Source: Cryptomeria japonica (Eukaryota; Streptophyta; Pinopsida; Cupressales; Cupressaceae). Taken from it: a stretch of DNA of 64,000 nt. Under the pieces are notes generated by a model. The model ran no database searches and was not told where the DNA came from. It saw only the letters and a list, made by a program, of their open reading frames with translations. Both the position numbers and the translations under genes were made by a program. The stretch's first letter is position 1, and every line of letters starts with the position of its first letter. Where the stretch lies: the NCBI RefSeq assembly GCF_030272615.1, contig NC_081413.1:187452669-187516668 (forward strand). The letters run 5' to 3'. Shown piece by piece: positions 23,169 through 34,088 of the stretch.

Positions 23169-23837
23169 TGTAGACACCTAAAATTGTCTAGTCTAATTAA
23201 ATAAATATCTTTATTTATTTAATCATTTTATCCTAATTTTTCTATTAATTAAATAAATCCTTATTTATTTAATTAATTCATTAACCTTTTCCACCTATGA
23301 CACATGTCATTCATCTCTTAATTCATACACTACCTACTCCTTTCATTATTTTATTATTTTCTTTACCTACCCTCTAATCATAGCTGACCTCTTTTACACC
23401 TCTCAATCTTATCCCTCCATTTCATATAGTGTCTTCTATATAAGGAGATGCTTCCTTCATTATCAAACCCTGGCTAATCAATCTATGCATCCTAATCAAT
23501 TGATTACACTCACTATGCATTCAGCCCCGACTAGGCTTTCGAACTTGCATATGCAATCAAGCCTACTTGCAACCACATTTTCGTTCTTTGTTGAGCTCTT
23601 GTGCACATATAAAATCTAAGAGCAACTATATCAAGCAAGATCAATGGAGATAGGAAGAATGGAGATCCAAACCCTATTGGACATGTGATGGTATAATCTT
23701 TGTGATTTCATTTGATTTGCATTGTCTTAGGTAATCTTCATATGTTATGGTGGATCTTTGTTGTTGTTAGGCTAGGGTTTTGTGGTTGAATTCATTTAGT
23801 CTTTCATCATTGTTGTTATCCATTTTCACCATTTACA
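23169..23837 (+). repeat. Element A 3' LTR (669 bp, internally deleted)
   Basis: TGTAGACACC start, TACA end, TATA box at 23437. Compared with the 5' LTR it lacks about 150 bases between two copies of a TTCTATTAATTAAATAAAT repeat, a simple recombination or slippage deletion. B keeps the full form. Confidence 0.9.
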
Positions 23838-24282
23838 ATAACAACTTTAGTTTTGGCCTGCTTACTTGGAACAACTTCTCTCCATTTGGTGAAATAGTCT
23901 GTTACCGCTAAAATCCACTTGTGACCACCATTAGATTTTTCACTTATCTCACTTATAAAATTAGCCCCCCATAGATAGAATGGTCCTTCAATCTGTAAAG
24001 TCTGAGGGGTAATGCTCTAGCATACTTTGATTTTGTAAAAAACCTTTGCCATGGTTCACATTTCAAGACAAAATCATGAGCATCATCAAAGAGAGTGGGC
24101 CAATAATAATGAACCCTGAGAATCTTATGGGTAGTTTTTTTTGTTGTGAAGTGTTCTCCACAAACTCCTTCATGCATCTCTTTCAACACTTTCTGAGCCT
24201 AACACTCATCTAGACAAAACAAGAGCACACCATCCCTATTCTTCTAGTACAAGTAATCCTTAATAAGTGCATACTTCTTGTA
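23838..24282 (-). pseudogene. Element D integrase, zinc region and first half of core
   Basis: Minus-strand reading from 24282 gives KKYALIKDYLY, then LKEMHEGVCGEHF, which begins the HHCC zinc region, and a KCEPWQRF segment in which one expected Cys has changed. It then enters the core with LWGANFISEISEKSNGG and ILAVTDYFTKW. The frame runs to the A insertion at 23838 and resumes at 7662. Stops occur near 24250 and 24200. It is the middle piece of D's broken integrase. Confidence 0.8.
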
Positions 24283-25429
24283 TACAGTGAAAAAATGGTC
24301 TGGAGATAATTAATTAAATTTGCAGGTTATTTAATTAATGAATCATTCCTAATTAATTAAATATGAAATTATTTAATTAATTCCTATTTTATTTTTCTAC
24401 TTATAAATAAATCTAAAGATTTATTTGTATAGTTCATATAATCTCCCCTTGATTAATTAATCTAAATTGATTAATTATCCCTCCCACAATTCAATTCTTA
24501 TAATTACTATAATTAAATAAACAAATTAAGTCAATTTGTTGAATTTAATTATCCATTGACATTTAATTAGAATTTTCAATTCAAATGAGCACATGGCTCC
24601 TACCTTTAACCACCTAGTCTAACCAACCCTTAACCTAACCCATTCCATTTGACCCTAGGTCTAACAAACCCTGTCCCTTCCAACTTGTACATTCTAACCA
24701 CTTTACAACCTCTTTGGAGTTCACACACCCCTTTCAGAACACATGGCATTTTGGCCACATGTCTTCCCCTCTTTGACACTTGACTTCTCATGAGAAATTG
24801 GTTGAAGATTATTGCCACTTGTCACCACATAGATGACATGTGACCTTCCTTCCAACATATTCTCCAACTTCCTCAATCCTAGCCTTTGATATCTCTAGAT
24901 CAAATCTTGACTATCGATTCCTACCACCTCAACCCTAGCCTTAGAAATCTTATAAATACCTCACATTTTCATCAATCATAATCCCTAGCATTTTAGCTTA
25001 ATTGCGTTGTTACTATAGTGAATTTGCATCTCTTAAGCATTTGGCATGTTTAGTAATTAGAACATTTTAACATCTTTTAGCATAGTTTGAGTACCATAAT
25101 CATGATAATTTACTTTATTTGGAACATTTAGGATAATTAGCAAAGCTTAATTTGAGATCATTTAATCATAATCTCGCATCATCTTAGAAGCATGTAGCTA
25201 CTCATATCTTGAGTTGTCATCTTGATGGTCATTGCTTCCTACCGAGAGCCACACATACACACCTTCAAGGTCCTCAAGATTAGAGGAGGATGGAACATTT
25301 GAAAGGAGGCTAAGAGTTTGCATTTGTTTTAGTTTTCATTTGCTTCCTAATATTCTTATCATTTCATTTATGTGTTATTTTATGTTGTTTAATGATTATA
25401 AACATATTATTTTGTACACACTTCTAATA
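24283..25429 (+). mobile_element. Probable solo LTR (element F) inside element D
   Basis: A 1.15 kb AT-rich insertion that splits the D coding region between RNase H and integrase. TTGTA flanks both sides (24278-24282 and 25430-25434), a 5-base target duplication. The ends TA...TA are one transition each from the canonical TG...CA. A TATA box TATAAATA lies at 24951-24958. The first 250 bases carry the same kind of AT-rich hairpins as the LTRs of A, B and C. No primer-binding site or coding frame is present. Confidence 0.65.
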
Positions 25430-27162
25430 TTGTAGCCTTAAAGTCCTCTTTTGATTATCTATCATATCCCCAAGATATTTCAAGTGTTTCAAAAAATAGA
25501 CAATATTTGAATACCAAAGCTATCTTTCTGTGCTAGTTCGTTATTTGTCACCTGCTTCCACATTGTTTACCTGAGAAGAATCTAGGTTGGATTCAACCAT
25601 CGACTTGGCTAAACCTTGATCTCTGACCAATTTGGTGATTTGAATCTCAATATTGAATTCCTAGACCTTGTTAATCCATCTACACCTTTGCCCAGTGATT
25701 TCATCCTGGACAAATATGTCCTTCACGATATCATTAGGTACATATGCAATAACCTTAACACCCATTAGGTATGGCCTAAATGTTTTCATTTCTTTGAATA
25801 AATCATAGGACATTTTTTTTATAATGTCACACTTCAACTTTGTTGCTTGAAGAGATTTTTTGAAGAAGGAAATAGGTTGTTCAAAACTCTCATCATTCTT
25901 TTGTAATACAACTGTAAGAATGGTGTGAAATGAAGCAAAGGAAAAAATCTGAAAGGCCTTGCTAAAATCAGGTGACTTCAGTACTAGAGCTTCTTTGATT
26001 TCTCTCTTGTTGTTCACAAAAGCCTTTAGTGCCTCATTAGTCCAATCAATTTTAGCTCCTTTCTTCAACATTCTGGCAATAGGTTTTACTACTTTTACAA
26101 AGTTGGAAATAAATCTTCTCATAAAGTTAATCTGGCCAAAAAAGGATTGAATAACTTTTACATTTTTAGGGATTGGAATTTTATCAATGACAACCACTCT
26201 TTTAGGATCGATCCTTAGCCCTTCTTTAGACACAATATGGCCAAGTAACTTTCCTTGTGTTACTGCAAAATGATATTTTTTAGGATTCAATGATATACCA
26301 TACTTTGAGGCTCTAGTAAATACCTTTTCTAGATGTGCACAATGGTCTTCAGCCTTTTTAGAATAAACAGTTAAGTCATCTTGATTTAATATCATGATCA
26401 AGTTGACGTAATCTACAAAATGCAACATCCATTTCTTAGTCTAAATGGTATTGTCACATAGCTATAGGTTCCTTAGGGGGTTGTCAAAGCTATCTTGTAT
26501 TGCTCTAACTTTTTAACCTTCACCTGATTATAACCTGAGAATCCATCCATTATTGACAACAATTCACACCTAGTAACTTGTTGAAGCATTACATCCATGT
26601 TAGGAGGTGGATAGTTGTCATTTAATGAAGAAACATTGAGATTTTTAAAGTCGACACACAATCTAACATCTCCATTTTTCTTTCTCACTGGCACCAGTTT
26701 TGAAACCCAAGAAGAGTGCTTGATTTTCTTGATTATCCCATCATCTTTGAGTTTCATTAACTCTTGTTTCACCTTTGGAGCCAGTGTTCGGTTGATTGGC
26801 CTTTGCTTGTATATGAATGGCTTTGCATCTAGTTTTAGTGGGATGTCATGCTGGAAAAATTCCTCCCTGTAGGCGTTTAGGTCATCATAAGACCATACAA
26901 AAACATGTTTATACTTTCTCAACAATGCAATAAGAATTGTTCTAATCTTAGGACTGATTTTGTTTCCAATATAAACTATCTTGGGAGATATCTTGGTCCC
27001 CAAGTTTACTTCTTTTAAGTCCTCTTTTTGGACTATGGCTACCTTATAAAGATGACTATCACTACCATCGAATACCCTCTCCAACAGAACAAAGCCTTTG
27101 GGTATTTTGTTTGTCTTTAGTTGTACTACTTCATTTCCAAAGACTATCTCTTTGTCATCCAC
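25430..27162 (-). pseudogene. Element D reverse transcriptase and RNase H
   Basis: 27162-26473 encodes the N-terminal part of RT: HDIPLKLDAKPFIYKQRPIN, then WVSKLVPVRKKNGDVRLCVD and LLSIMDGFSGYNQV. A stop and a deletion follow at 26430-26480, where the MPFGLKNAGATFQR region should be. The catalytic box then reads QDDLTVYSKK (about 26360), followed by RNase H with FSFASFHTILTVVLQKND and a C-terminal IAYVPNDIVKDIF segment. The tether to integrase, including a WYSNIVYFLKHLKYLGDM-like stretch, continues to 25430. D is a different lineage from A, B and C by its QDD box and domain order. Confidence 0.85.
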
Positions 27163-27450
27163 CTCTTCAATAAATGCATTGATTTGAATCCCTTGAGACT
27201 CATATTGGTCTATACATTGGATAAACTTAAGGATGTCATCATCATCCTCAAATACTTGCTAATTATGGATATTATTTGGTATGGATGGTCTTGATTTTAC
27301 TTCCACTTGTGAAACTCCAACTAATGTAACATCATCATATTTCAAAGCAATATTAGCCAAGAAATGTTTCATTATGTTCTTTGATCTATCTAGTCATTCA
27401 ATGGAAAATGCATCAAAAAATTTAATTGAATTCCATACTGCATGTTTGTA

Positions 27451-28077
27451 CTAATTATGTCTTCGTTTCTTTGAAGCATACTTAGATCTGATTTGTGAAA
27501 CCACTAACTTAGAAGCTCCAAAGACTCTTATCACTTTAATCCCATGTTGCATAACTATTTGTAAGCCTAAAAGTAAAGCCTCATATTCAACAGTATTATT
27601 TTTACATTCAAAAGTTAACAAAAATGAATATTTAAAAGTTTTACTAGAGGGAGAAACAAATAAAAATCTAGCACCAGACCCCTCTTTGGAACATGCACCC
27701 TCAAAGAACATCTACCACATTCCATCTTGTTCTTTTTGAATTTTATTGACAATTGGGTTTGTACTTTTTTGTAATGGTTCAACTTGTTCAAATCTAAAGT
27801 TTCCTAAGTCTACATAACAAAAGCATGTCATTTCATTGGGATCAATCAACTCCACAACTATTGGAACCCTTGGTTCTCTATATAGTTTAACTTCTTTGCC
27901 ATTGACTAGAATTGTTGCATATGATAAGTTTAATTGAACATTTTCTCCCACTGCAGTTGCCCATTGTCTTGACAATAACATTCCATACTGTGGTAGAATG
28001 TCTACAACCATTGTGTCCATTTTATAGACAGCTTCAGGATAGGCATCAATCTTCACTTCAATATCTTCCATTGTTCC
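27451..28077 (-). pseudogene. Element D protease end and upstream extra RNase H
   Basis: 28077-27712 carries the retropepsin C-terminal part (VDILPQYGMLLSRQWA, then ATILVNGKEVKLYREP). Directly downstream, before RT, 27711-27451 reads FFEGACSKEGSGA, TFECKNNTVEYEALLLGL and VFGASKLVVSQI, the pattern of the archaeal-type second RNase H that follows the normal RNase H in A and B. Two catalytic acids are altered (FDG to FEG, GDS to GAS). The linker 27450-27163 reads on in the same style to RT. An extra RNase H upstream of RT has been reported in some plant elements as far as I recall. Confidence 0.75.
28073..28077. repeat. Candidate target-site duplication of element C, left copy
   Basis: GTTCC immediately before the C LTR. 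Its partner would lie beyond the right edge, so it cannot be confirmed here. Confidence 0.35.
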
Positions 28078-28414
28078 TATAGATACCCAAATCTATCCAC
28101 TTAACTAAATAAATACTTAGTATTTATTTAATTATTTAACCATCGATCAACAATTAATTTAATTAATTCATCTTAACCCTCTTCCCCTATTAATTAAATA
28201 ATTTATTCAATTTATTTGTTTTAATTCACTTAACCAAATTCAGACTATTAATTAAATAAATAAATCATATTTGTTTAATTAAATCTTCTCACATTTATTT
28301 AAATCACCTTTATCCTCCACCCACTTGCATTTTCCTACAAATGCAAGTTGCACAACTATTTTAAATAAATAGATAATTTATTTAAAATCCTATTTATCCT
28401 CGCCCACTTGAAAC

Positions 28415-28570
28415 CTTTAATGGCTTCCCTTAAAGTCTTCAAACTTAATGGCTTCCTTCTAGAGTCTTCTCAAGCGTTTAATGGTTAATCTTAAAGTCTT
28501 CAAACTTAATGGCTTCTTTCTAGAGTCTTCTTAAGCTTTTAATGGTTTCCCTCAAAGTCTTCTAGCATTT
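28415..28570 (+). repeat. Tandem repeat inside the element C LTR
   Basis: Two full copies and one partial copy of a unit of about 80 bases with TAATGGCTTCC, CTAGAGTCTTCT and TTAAAGTCTTCAAAC words. Confidence 0.7.
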
Positions 28571-29334
28571 AATGCTTTATCCCCCTTTTTCTCATTTAAA
28601 TAAATTTAGATTTATTTAAATAAAATACAAAATTCACATTCACATTTAAATAATTTAATATTTATTTAAATATCTATCCAAATGCAAATTGCACCATTTA
28701 ACTAAAATATATGATTTTATTTTAATTGAAAATCCAAAATTTCCTCCCACTTGCATTCTCTTACAAAATCCACTTGCATGCCTAAACCCCTTCTAGATTC
28801 TTCTAATCACTTCCAATTTAGCCCAATCCTATCCTAATCATTGTCACATTCCTAAATAAAAGGAAGTCACTTCTCAAAAACCTCCAAAGTCTTCAATAAT
28901 CATTAAAGACTTTATGTCTTCAAATGGTTAACCTCTAAAGTCTTCCAAACCATTAAAGGCTCTTACATAACCATTTATGGTTAACTCACCTTTTACCTTT
29001 GGTTAGAGACTTTCCTATAACTTAACCACCCTTTTGACTCATGGGTCTCTTCAAAGAATTTATTTCTTTGACTAAGGTAGCCATTTAACCCTTGCACATT
29101 CATTTATCCCTTGGATAAAAGGAATATCCATTAACCTAACCCTAACCCAACTTCCTAGGGTAACCATCATGTCCCCTCAAGCATTTAATGCTCCTCATCT
29201 CTCCTCTCAAGCCTCCTCATGGTGACACTTGTCAACATGGGATTGGGTTGAAAGTCTCACATGGATTGCATATCTTTCAATCCTAACCCTTGTTAAGATT
29301 GCTCAATCTTAACCCTTCATTTACCCATTTCTTC

Positions 29335-29340
29335 TATAAA
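29335..29340 (+). promoter_or_regulatory. TATA box of the element C LTR
   Basis: TATAAA within CTTCTATAAACAGAACCC, about 415 bases before the LTR end. Confidence 0.65.
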
Positions 29341-29754
29341 CAGAACCCTTCTCCTCATGGAAAGGAGGAAGCATTAGAGTATTGTTACTATACTGGTATT
29401 AGCATAGAGCTTTCTCATAGCATCACTATCTACACTTGCATACCATTTATTTATCATATCCAACCATCTTGAATCTCCACATGTCATCCATGGCTAGTGC
29501 TAAAAGCTGAGAGCTACACTCATGGAACTTGGAGAGGGGAGAAACAAGAGAGAAGCATCAAAATACATCATGGAATCATCTCAGGGATGATCTTCTCCTT
29601 TCTTTTCTTTTGTTAAACTTATTTCTTGCTTTTTAAAATCTCTATTGATATGTTTGGAATGGTTTTCAGTTCTTAGTTTTGGTTTTTATGGTTGAAACTA
29701 ACTTATTAACATTGAACTTTGTTGTTTCCATGCCCCCATTTCCACAACATCATT

Positions 29755-29774
29755 TGGTGAACCCGACGTGAATC
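29755..29774 (+). other. Primer-binding site of element C
   Basis: TGGTGAACCCGACGTGAATC two bases after the LTR. Element E carries the same site on the minus strand (39398-39417). The tRNA was not identified by eye. Confidence 0.8.
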
Positions 29775-29938
29775 AAACATGCTTGTAACCTCAAGGATTT
29801 TTTTTTCGGCTTGTGAGCCCACCATGTGCACTAATTTTTGAATGTTTTAGTTGCAGATTTTCTAATTTTTTTGTGCAGGTTTTGGAAGGAGTTAGTTTAA
29901 AATATTTTAATTTCTTTGGTTTAAAATAAACCTTTTTG

Positions 29939-30140
29939 TTTTTCACAAAGGGATAAAAATAACTACACATTTTCTATTTGGTGCAACTAAAACAAACTCA
30001 ACTTTTCATTTCGTGCATAAAAAAGAACTTAAATCTTTCTTATTTTTCACAAAGGGATAAAAAGAACTTCACATTTTCTATTTGGTGCAACTAAAACAAA
30101 CTCAAATTTTCATTTGGTGCATAAAAAGAACCTCACATTT
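29939..30140 (+). repeat. Tandem duplication of about 105 bases in element C leader
   Basis: Two diverged copies beginning TTTTTCACAAAGGGATAAAA and containing TTTTCTATTTGGTGCAACTA. Confidence 0.85.
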
Positions 30141-31107
30141 ACCTTTTTTCTACAAAGGCTACACGACTTTATTTTTGCTGACCAGTTTTGCTTTCCAAAG
30201 TTTGTCAATTGTCAAACATTTTGATATCTTGGTTAAAAAGAACACCATATCTGTTGGAGAAACATCTTCAAGTAGCAAATAGTTCACATTGTGATGATGG
30301 GTTAAAAATAACAAGTGTCTTTTTTGTTTTGGCACACTCGTGCAAATTTGTAGAGTAGTCCTAATTTTAACACACACTATCCTCTCCCTTGGCTCTCGTG
30401 GTCCTAGGTGCAAAGAAAAGTGTTAGTAACACTCTAAATTTTATATTTTTAAGAGAGGCCTGCCAAAAGACACATCACTCTTGGGATGACCTTGAGCAGT
30501 AAATCCTTTGAGCCGCTATACAAATCAGGTGAGAGAAAATTTTGTAGCCTTAGGTGTATATGTTCCTATAGTGTAACTTGGCGAAAGGACATATGGGCCC
30601 CACCGTGAGTTACAAGGCTCTTGAGTGAGTCACTGAAGAATGAACTTACATATAAAGACATTGAACATTACTAGACACCTCTTATTTTAGAAGCCCACCC
30701 ATTCTATTGATTGACGATATTTGTGAAAAGTTTCAATGCAAGTGCATAGAAGGTTTTTCTCCCAAGATACTCACCATACATATTTCCTTGAGTAGAAACA
30801 GGGCTTTTTCAAAGGCTACTTGTAGCTTGATGAAAGTGGTGACTCCCCCATCATAGGGACCACCAATCTGTTATGCTCGCGTAAGACTTAGTATATCACA
30901 TCCTTACCTGCCACGATAGGATACATAAGGTATGTAGTACCAAAGTTGAGGAAATATCAAGTTGTGGGCTGAAAATACCACAACTGGCCATTACCTTAGG
31001 GATAAAAAGTTTTTGAGTTGTCTTCATCTTGTTTCATACCATTGGAAGTTTCGGCTGACTTTAGGCCTATGAACATACACACATTATTAGGGTCAAAAAT
31101 TACATGA

Positions 31108-31569
31108 ATGGGTTTATTTAGACCCACACCTTTTGCGTCATTGTTGAAAAGACAAGAATATGTGTTTGATGTGTTTTCTTGTCAAAGGATTCAAATAATT
31201 GAAATAAGTTACACCCCAACAATGATCTCAACAAACAAAACAACATTCTTGAAAGAGACATCAATGCTTCATGTTTGGAAATCTCTCAAATACGCCAAGA
31301 AGTCAATTTATCGAAAAACCATAAAGAAGCAAAGTCAAAAGAAAACCCAAAAGAGAATAAGTTTCTTGCACAAAATCCGTAAGTTGTTGTTGAAACATCG
31401 CACTTTCATCCATCGATGTCATGATTTTAGTCATGGTTTTATCAACGAATTTGAATTAGAACCACTTGCATCACAAGATTTCTTTCAAATAAGGGCTCTA
31501 TCATATCATCACAATCATGGTCAACACATTCTTCCATCATACATTCCACAACCCACAATCACTTATTAG
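31108..31569 (+). CDS. Leader ORF of element C, function unknown
   Basis: An uninterrupted frame of 153 codons in an element whose other genes are full of stops. The protein has a strongly basic middle (KKSIYRKTIKKQSQKKTQKR, residues about 65-85) and a His/Gln/Pro-rich end. Ogre-type Tat elements are known to carry an extra ORF before gag, so this could be such an ORF. No domain is recognised and no second copy is available here for comparison, so chance is a real alternative. Confidence 0.3.
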   Translation: MGLFRPTPFASLLKRQEYVFDVFSCQRIQIIEISYTPTMISTNKTTFLKETSMLHVWKSLKYAKKSIYRKTIKKQSQKKTQKRISFLHKIRKLLLKHRTFIHRCHDFSHGFINEFELEPLASQDFFQIRALSYHHNHGQHILPSYIPQPTITY

Positions 31570-32116
31570 AGATTCCTAGGTTCACATAATCCTCCTACAT
31601 TTTCTTCCATCTTTCTCACTTCAAAATCATTTCCAAAATCAATCATCAAATTCATAGTCCCTTAGTAGAAATTCCAAGGTTCACACTCATTCCAAATGCA
31701 TCACAAATCCATTCCAATCTCAACACACTAAGGTTTTTTGTCCTTAGTTATTTTAGGATATTGCTAATCACAACAAAACATACTTTCTAGTGTGTCTCTA
31801 CATCTAGGATCAATCATCCTAAGAGGCATTACTAAACATCTAGATAGGTTAAAACTATCTTTTGAGTGCATCCTCTCATAGCTAGGTGGCTTGTGCTTTG
31901 TAAATCATAAAACCTCGCTACTCCTTATCTCACAATTATTTCAAACCAAGCAAGAAATCTCAAAACAAAAATTTGTTGATATGCAACCTTCCGTAATAGG
32001 AGATCCCTCATCCATACATGTTTCAACACATTTTCATCACATGTTACCCAAACAAATTTTGGACCTATCAAAGGATCAACCACACACCTTTTCACCCACA
32101 AATGTGTGCTTCAAAC

Positions 32117-32979
32117 ATGGCTAGGACTAGGTCTCAGAGTCATAGACAAACTCAAAATAAAATATGGGAAGAAGAAGAAGAAGAGAACATTAACCCCTTT
32201 TCCAGAAGAGCAGACCCAAATACCTCTACACAAGCAGAAATAGAAGACACACTTAGCAACCATAGATTTAATGGACTTTATGAAGAAGTTCTCAAGGGAA
32301 GCGTTGATGCCCATTTTCTAAAACTTGCTCAAGAAGGAGCCAAACTTCCCATTAACTTTTATGTATCACAACCTAAGGATATACTAGAACAAGCCCAACA
32401 TAGCCATTGACAAGAACAAAATCACAGTGAGAGGGGGGCAAGGAATACATATAACTATGATGTTAACTATCAACATGGCAACATCCCCCCTTTTCTTATA
32501 GAAATGGATATGTTAAGACAATAGATGCAAGACCTCACCCAACAAGTGCACTCAGGAAGGATACAAAAGCAATATGCTCTCAAAGATATCTGTCCATATC
32601 CATTTGATAGAAACATATACATGCCCCCTTTCCCACACACCTTTAAAACCCTAAAGTTTGATAAATACAAAGGAAAGGGAGACCCTAGAGATCATGTGCA
32701 AGAATTTTTCTCCACCTACTTAGAGGTTGCATATGAGGAAACATATTTAATGCACCTCTTTCCCCAAAGTTTGGGAGGCTCGGCCATGTAATGGTTCTCA
32801 CGTCTGCCCGATGGGATCAGGACCTTTGAGGACCTCATACAAAAATTTATCACTCATCATGCACATAACATAGAATGAGATGTCTCCATGGCTGATCTAT
32901 GCAATACAAAACAAAATAATGGAGAGTTATTCTCAACATTCTTACAAAGATGGAGACACCTTTCTAGTAGATGTTCCTA
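32117..32979 (+). pseudogene. Element C gag, first part
   Basis: ATG at 32117 (MARTRSQS) followed by an acidic run and a segment like the family's NRLVEEIMRRD region. The capsid-like gag domain at 32525-32980 shows DICPYPFDR, FDKYKGKGDPRDHVQEF, LMHLFPQSLGGSAM and FLQRWRHLSSRC. Stops occur at 32408, about 32522, 32789 and about 32877. The frame is cut at RCS by element E and resumes at 41084 with FPIPEENLVEIF, matching B's RCSCEIPQKQMVEMF at the same point. Confidence 0.85.
32974..32978. repeat. Target-site duplication of element E, left copy
   Basis: TTCCT, repeated at 41084-41088. One A separates each copy from the TGTAG and CTACA ends. Removing E plus one copy restores the C gag frame. Confidence 0.8.
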
Positions 32980-33411
32980 TGTAGCGGAAAAAAGTGACAC
33001 TAAGCAAACATGCCCTAATCTCACTTTCAATCACACACTTGTGGAATACAAAAGAGCCTAGAGGTATCACACAATTGGCTACTTCTTTTTGTGGAAGAGA
33101 GAGCCACGAGCTACCTATTAGGATTTCTATTCCTTTGTTGCAAATGATAGATAAAATGATGCAAGTTCAACTACTGGCCCTAGAGTGCAAGTATGAACTA
33201 GTAACAAGATTACAAGATTGAGATTAAGTGATGAAAAGTTGTAAGCACAAGGATAAAAGGAGAATGCAGATGTGTACCTGGGGTTAAAATATGAGTGGAA
33301 ATGTTTGGGATGGGGGCGCATGCACCACTGACCTTATTCTACACCTGAAACTGCTCCTTTTGGCAACCTGAAAGCTGTCGAAAAGTGCTGAAAACTGTTG
33401 TTGTCTGAGGG

Positions 33412-33475
33412 ACCAGGGCGCCCAGCACCCCTGTCCTGTCAGGACCAGGGCACCCCACGCCCCTGTCCTGGGTTT
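33412..33475. repeat. GC-rich tandem hairpins in the E 3' LTR
   Basis: Two adjacent units of the form GGACCAGGGCNCCC...CCCCTGTCCTG, each able to fold on itself (CAGGACCAGGG pairing with CCCTGTCCTG). The region stands out from AT-rich surroundings. Confidence 0.75.
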
Positions 33476-34081
33476 CTGCTCTGCAATTTGGTGTGTTGTC
33501 CCGTCTCAGTCTGCTCCCGTCAGATCTGCAACTTGCGACATCATCCGAATCCTGAAACCTGCACTTATATCTGAAAAGGTATGGTGTGCGGCTATATAGG
33601 GTTTTGCCTTAGTCAAACCCCCACTTTGGTGATTTCCACCTCCATGAATAGCCAAGTTGTATAGTAAAAGTTGTGTGTGCAGACCTTGTGTGTGTGCAAG
33701 ATCCTAAAATGCAAGTAAGCAAACTAGAGCAACCTAGAAAGTAAACCCTAATTGCTTGTAAATGATAATGTAAATGCTCCAAATCAAGATGCAAAGTGAT
33801 CTCAAGCATGAATACAAATGATATAGTGAGGCTTATGCAAAGACATGAAAACAACATGAAATCATACCCAACCTCAAGGGAGGGGTACAAGCCAATCTTC
33901 AGTCAGTGATCCCCTATTGCTCTTCAATGTCTTCAAAGCCCTAAATGGATGAATGAAATTGATGAATGCTTGATGGATGGATGTTGAATATTGTTGAAGT
34001 CTTCGAAGATCTGCTCTTTCGCTGCATAGAAGGTCCTTGAAACCAAAATTCCACCTCCTTTCAAATGAAGAAAGAGAGCTC

Positions 34082-34088
34082 TTATATA
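34082..34088 (-). promoter_or_regulatory. TATA box of element E 3' LTR
   Basis: TATATAA on the minus strand within CATATATAAGAGCTC; the 5' LTR copy is at 40556-40562. Confidence 0.6.

Larger units (their letters stand above)
7668..23837 (+). mobile_element. Element A: Tat-type Ty3/Gypsy retrotransposon with antisense PMD gene
   Basis: A 16.2 kb element bounded by LTRs at 7668-8487 and 23169-23837, with a primer-binding site, leader, gag-pol remnants on the plus strand, an antisense plant mobile domain gene and a polypurine tract. It sits inside the integrase of element D with an imperfect 5-base duplication. Gag-pol is heavily damaged by stops, frameshifts and a 3.2 kb internal inversion. 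It is the same family as element B. The two LTRs differ at about 7 of roughly 330 positions I aligned by eye over the 3' half, so the insertion is older than B. Confidence 0.92.
6865..28077 (-). mobile_element. Element D: old minus-strand Ty3/Gypsy element (interrupted)
   Basis: The coding remnants on the minus strand, in order from the right, are retropepsin and an extra RNase H (28077-27451), RT and RNase H (27162-25430), integrase zinc region and first half of the core (24282-23838), and integrase core and C-terminus (7662-6865). The gaps are later insertions: F at 24283-25429 and A at 7668-23837. The integrase frame reads through cleanly when A is removed, which proves the order of events. 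C is inserted just upstream of the protease at 28078, so D's gag should lie beyond the right edge. All parts carry stops or deletions, so D is dead. Confidence 0.8.
28078..29752 (+). repeat. Element C 5' LTR (1.68 kb)
   Basis: It starts TATAGATACCC (TG decayed to TA) at the point where the D protease frame stops, and ends ACATCA before the primer-binding site. The 5' half carries about six AT-rich hairpins of the AAATAAAT-loop-ATTTATTT type. A tandem repeat of about 80 bases (TTAATGGCTTCC...AAAGTCTTC, about 28415-28570) is present in two to three copies. A TATA box lies at 29335. Confidence 0.8.
29775..32116 (+). other. Element C leader
   Basis: About 2.3 kb before gag. It contains a tandem duplication of about 105 bases (29939-30140) and a block around 30470-31020 with GC-rich words such as GGGCCCCACC. 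A 153-codon frame lies at 31108-31569. Only that frame is long enough to consider coding. Confidence 0.6.

Noticed and set aside
24597-24818. Minus-strand ORF of 62 codons in element F
   Set aside because: It lies within a probable LTR, has no homology that I recognise and no neighbouring coding sequence.
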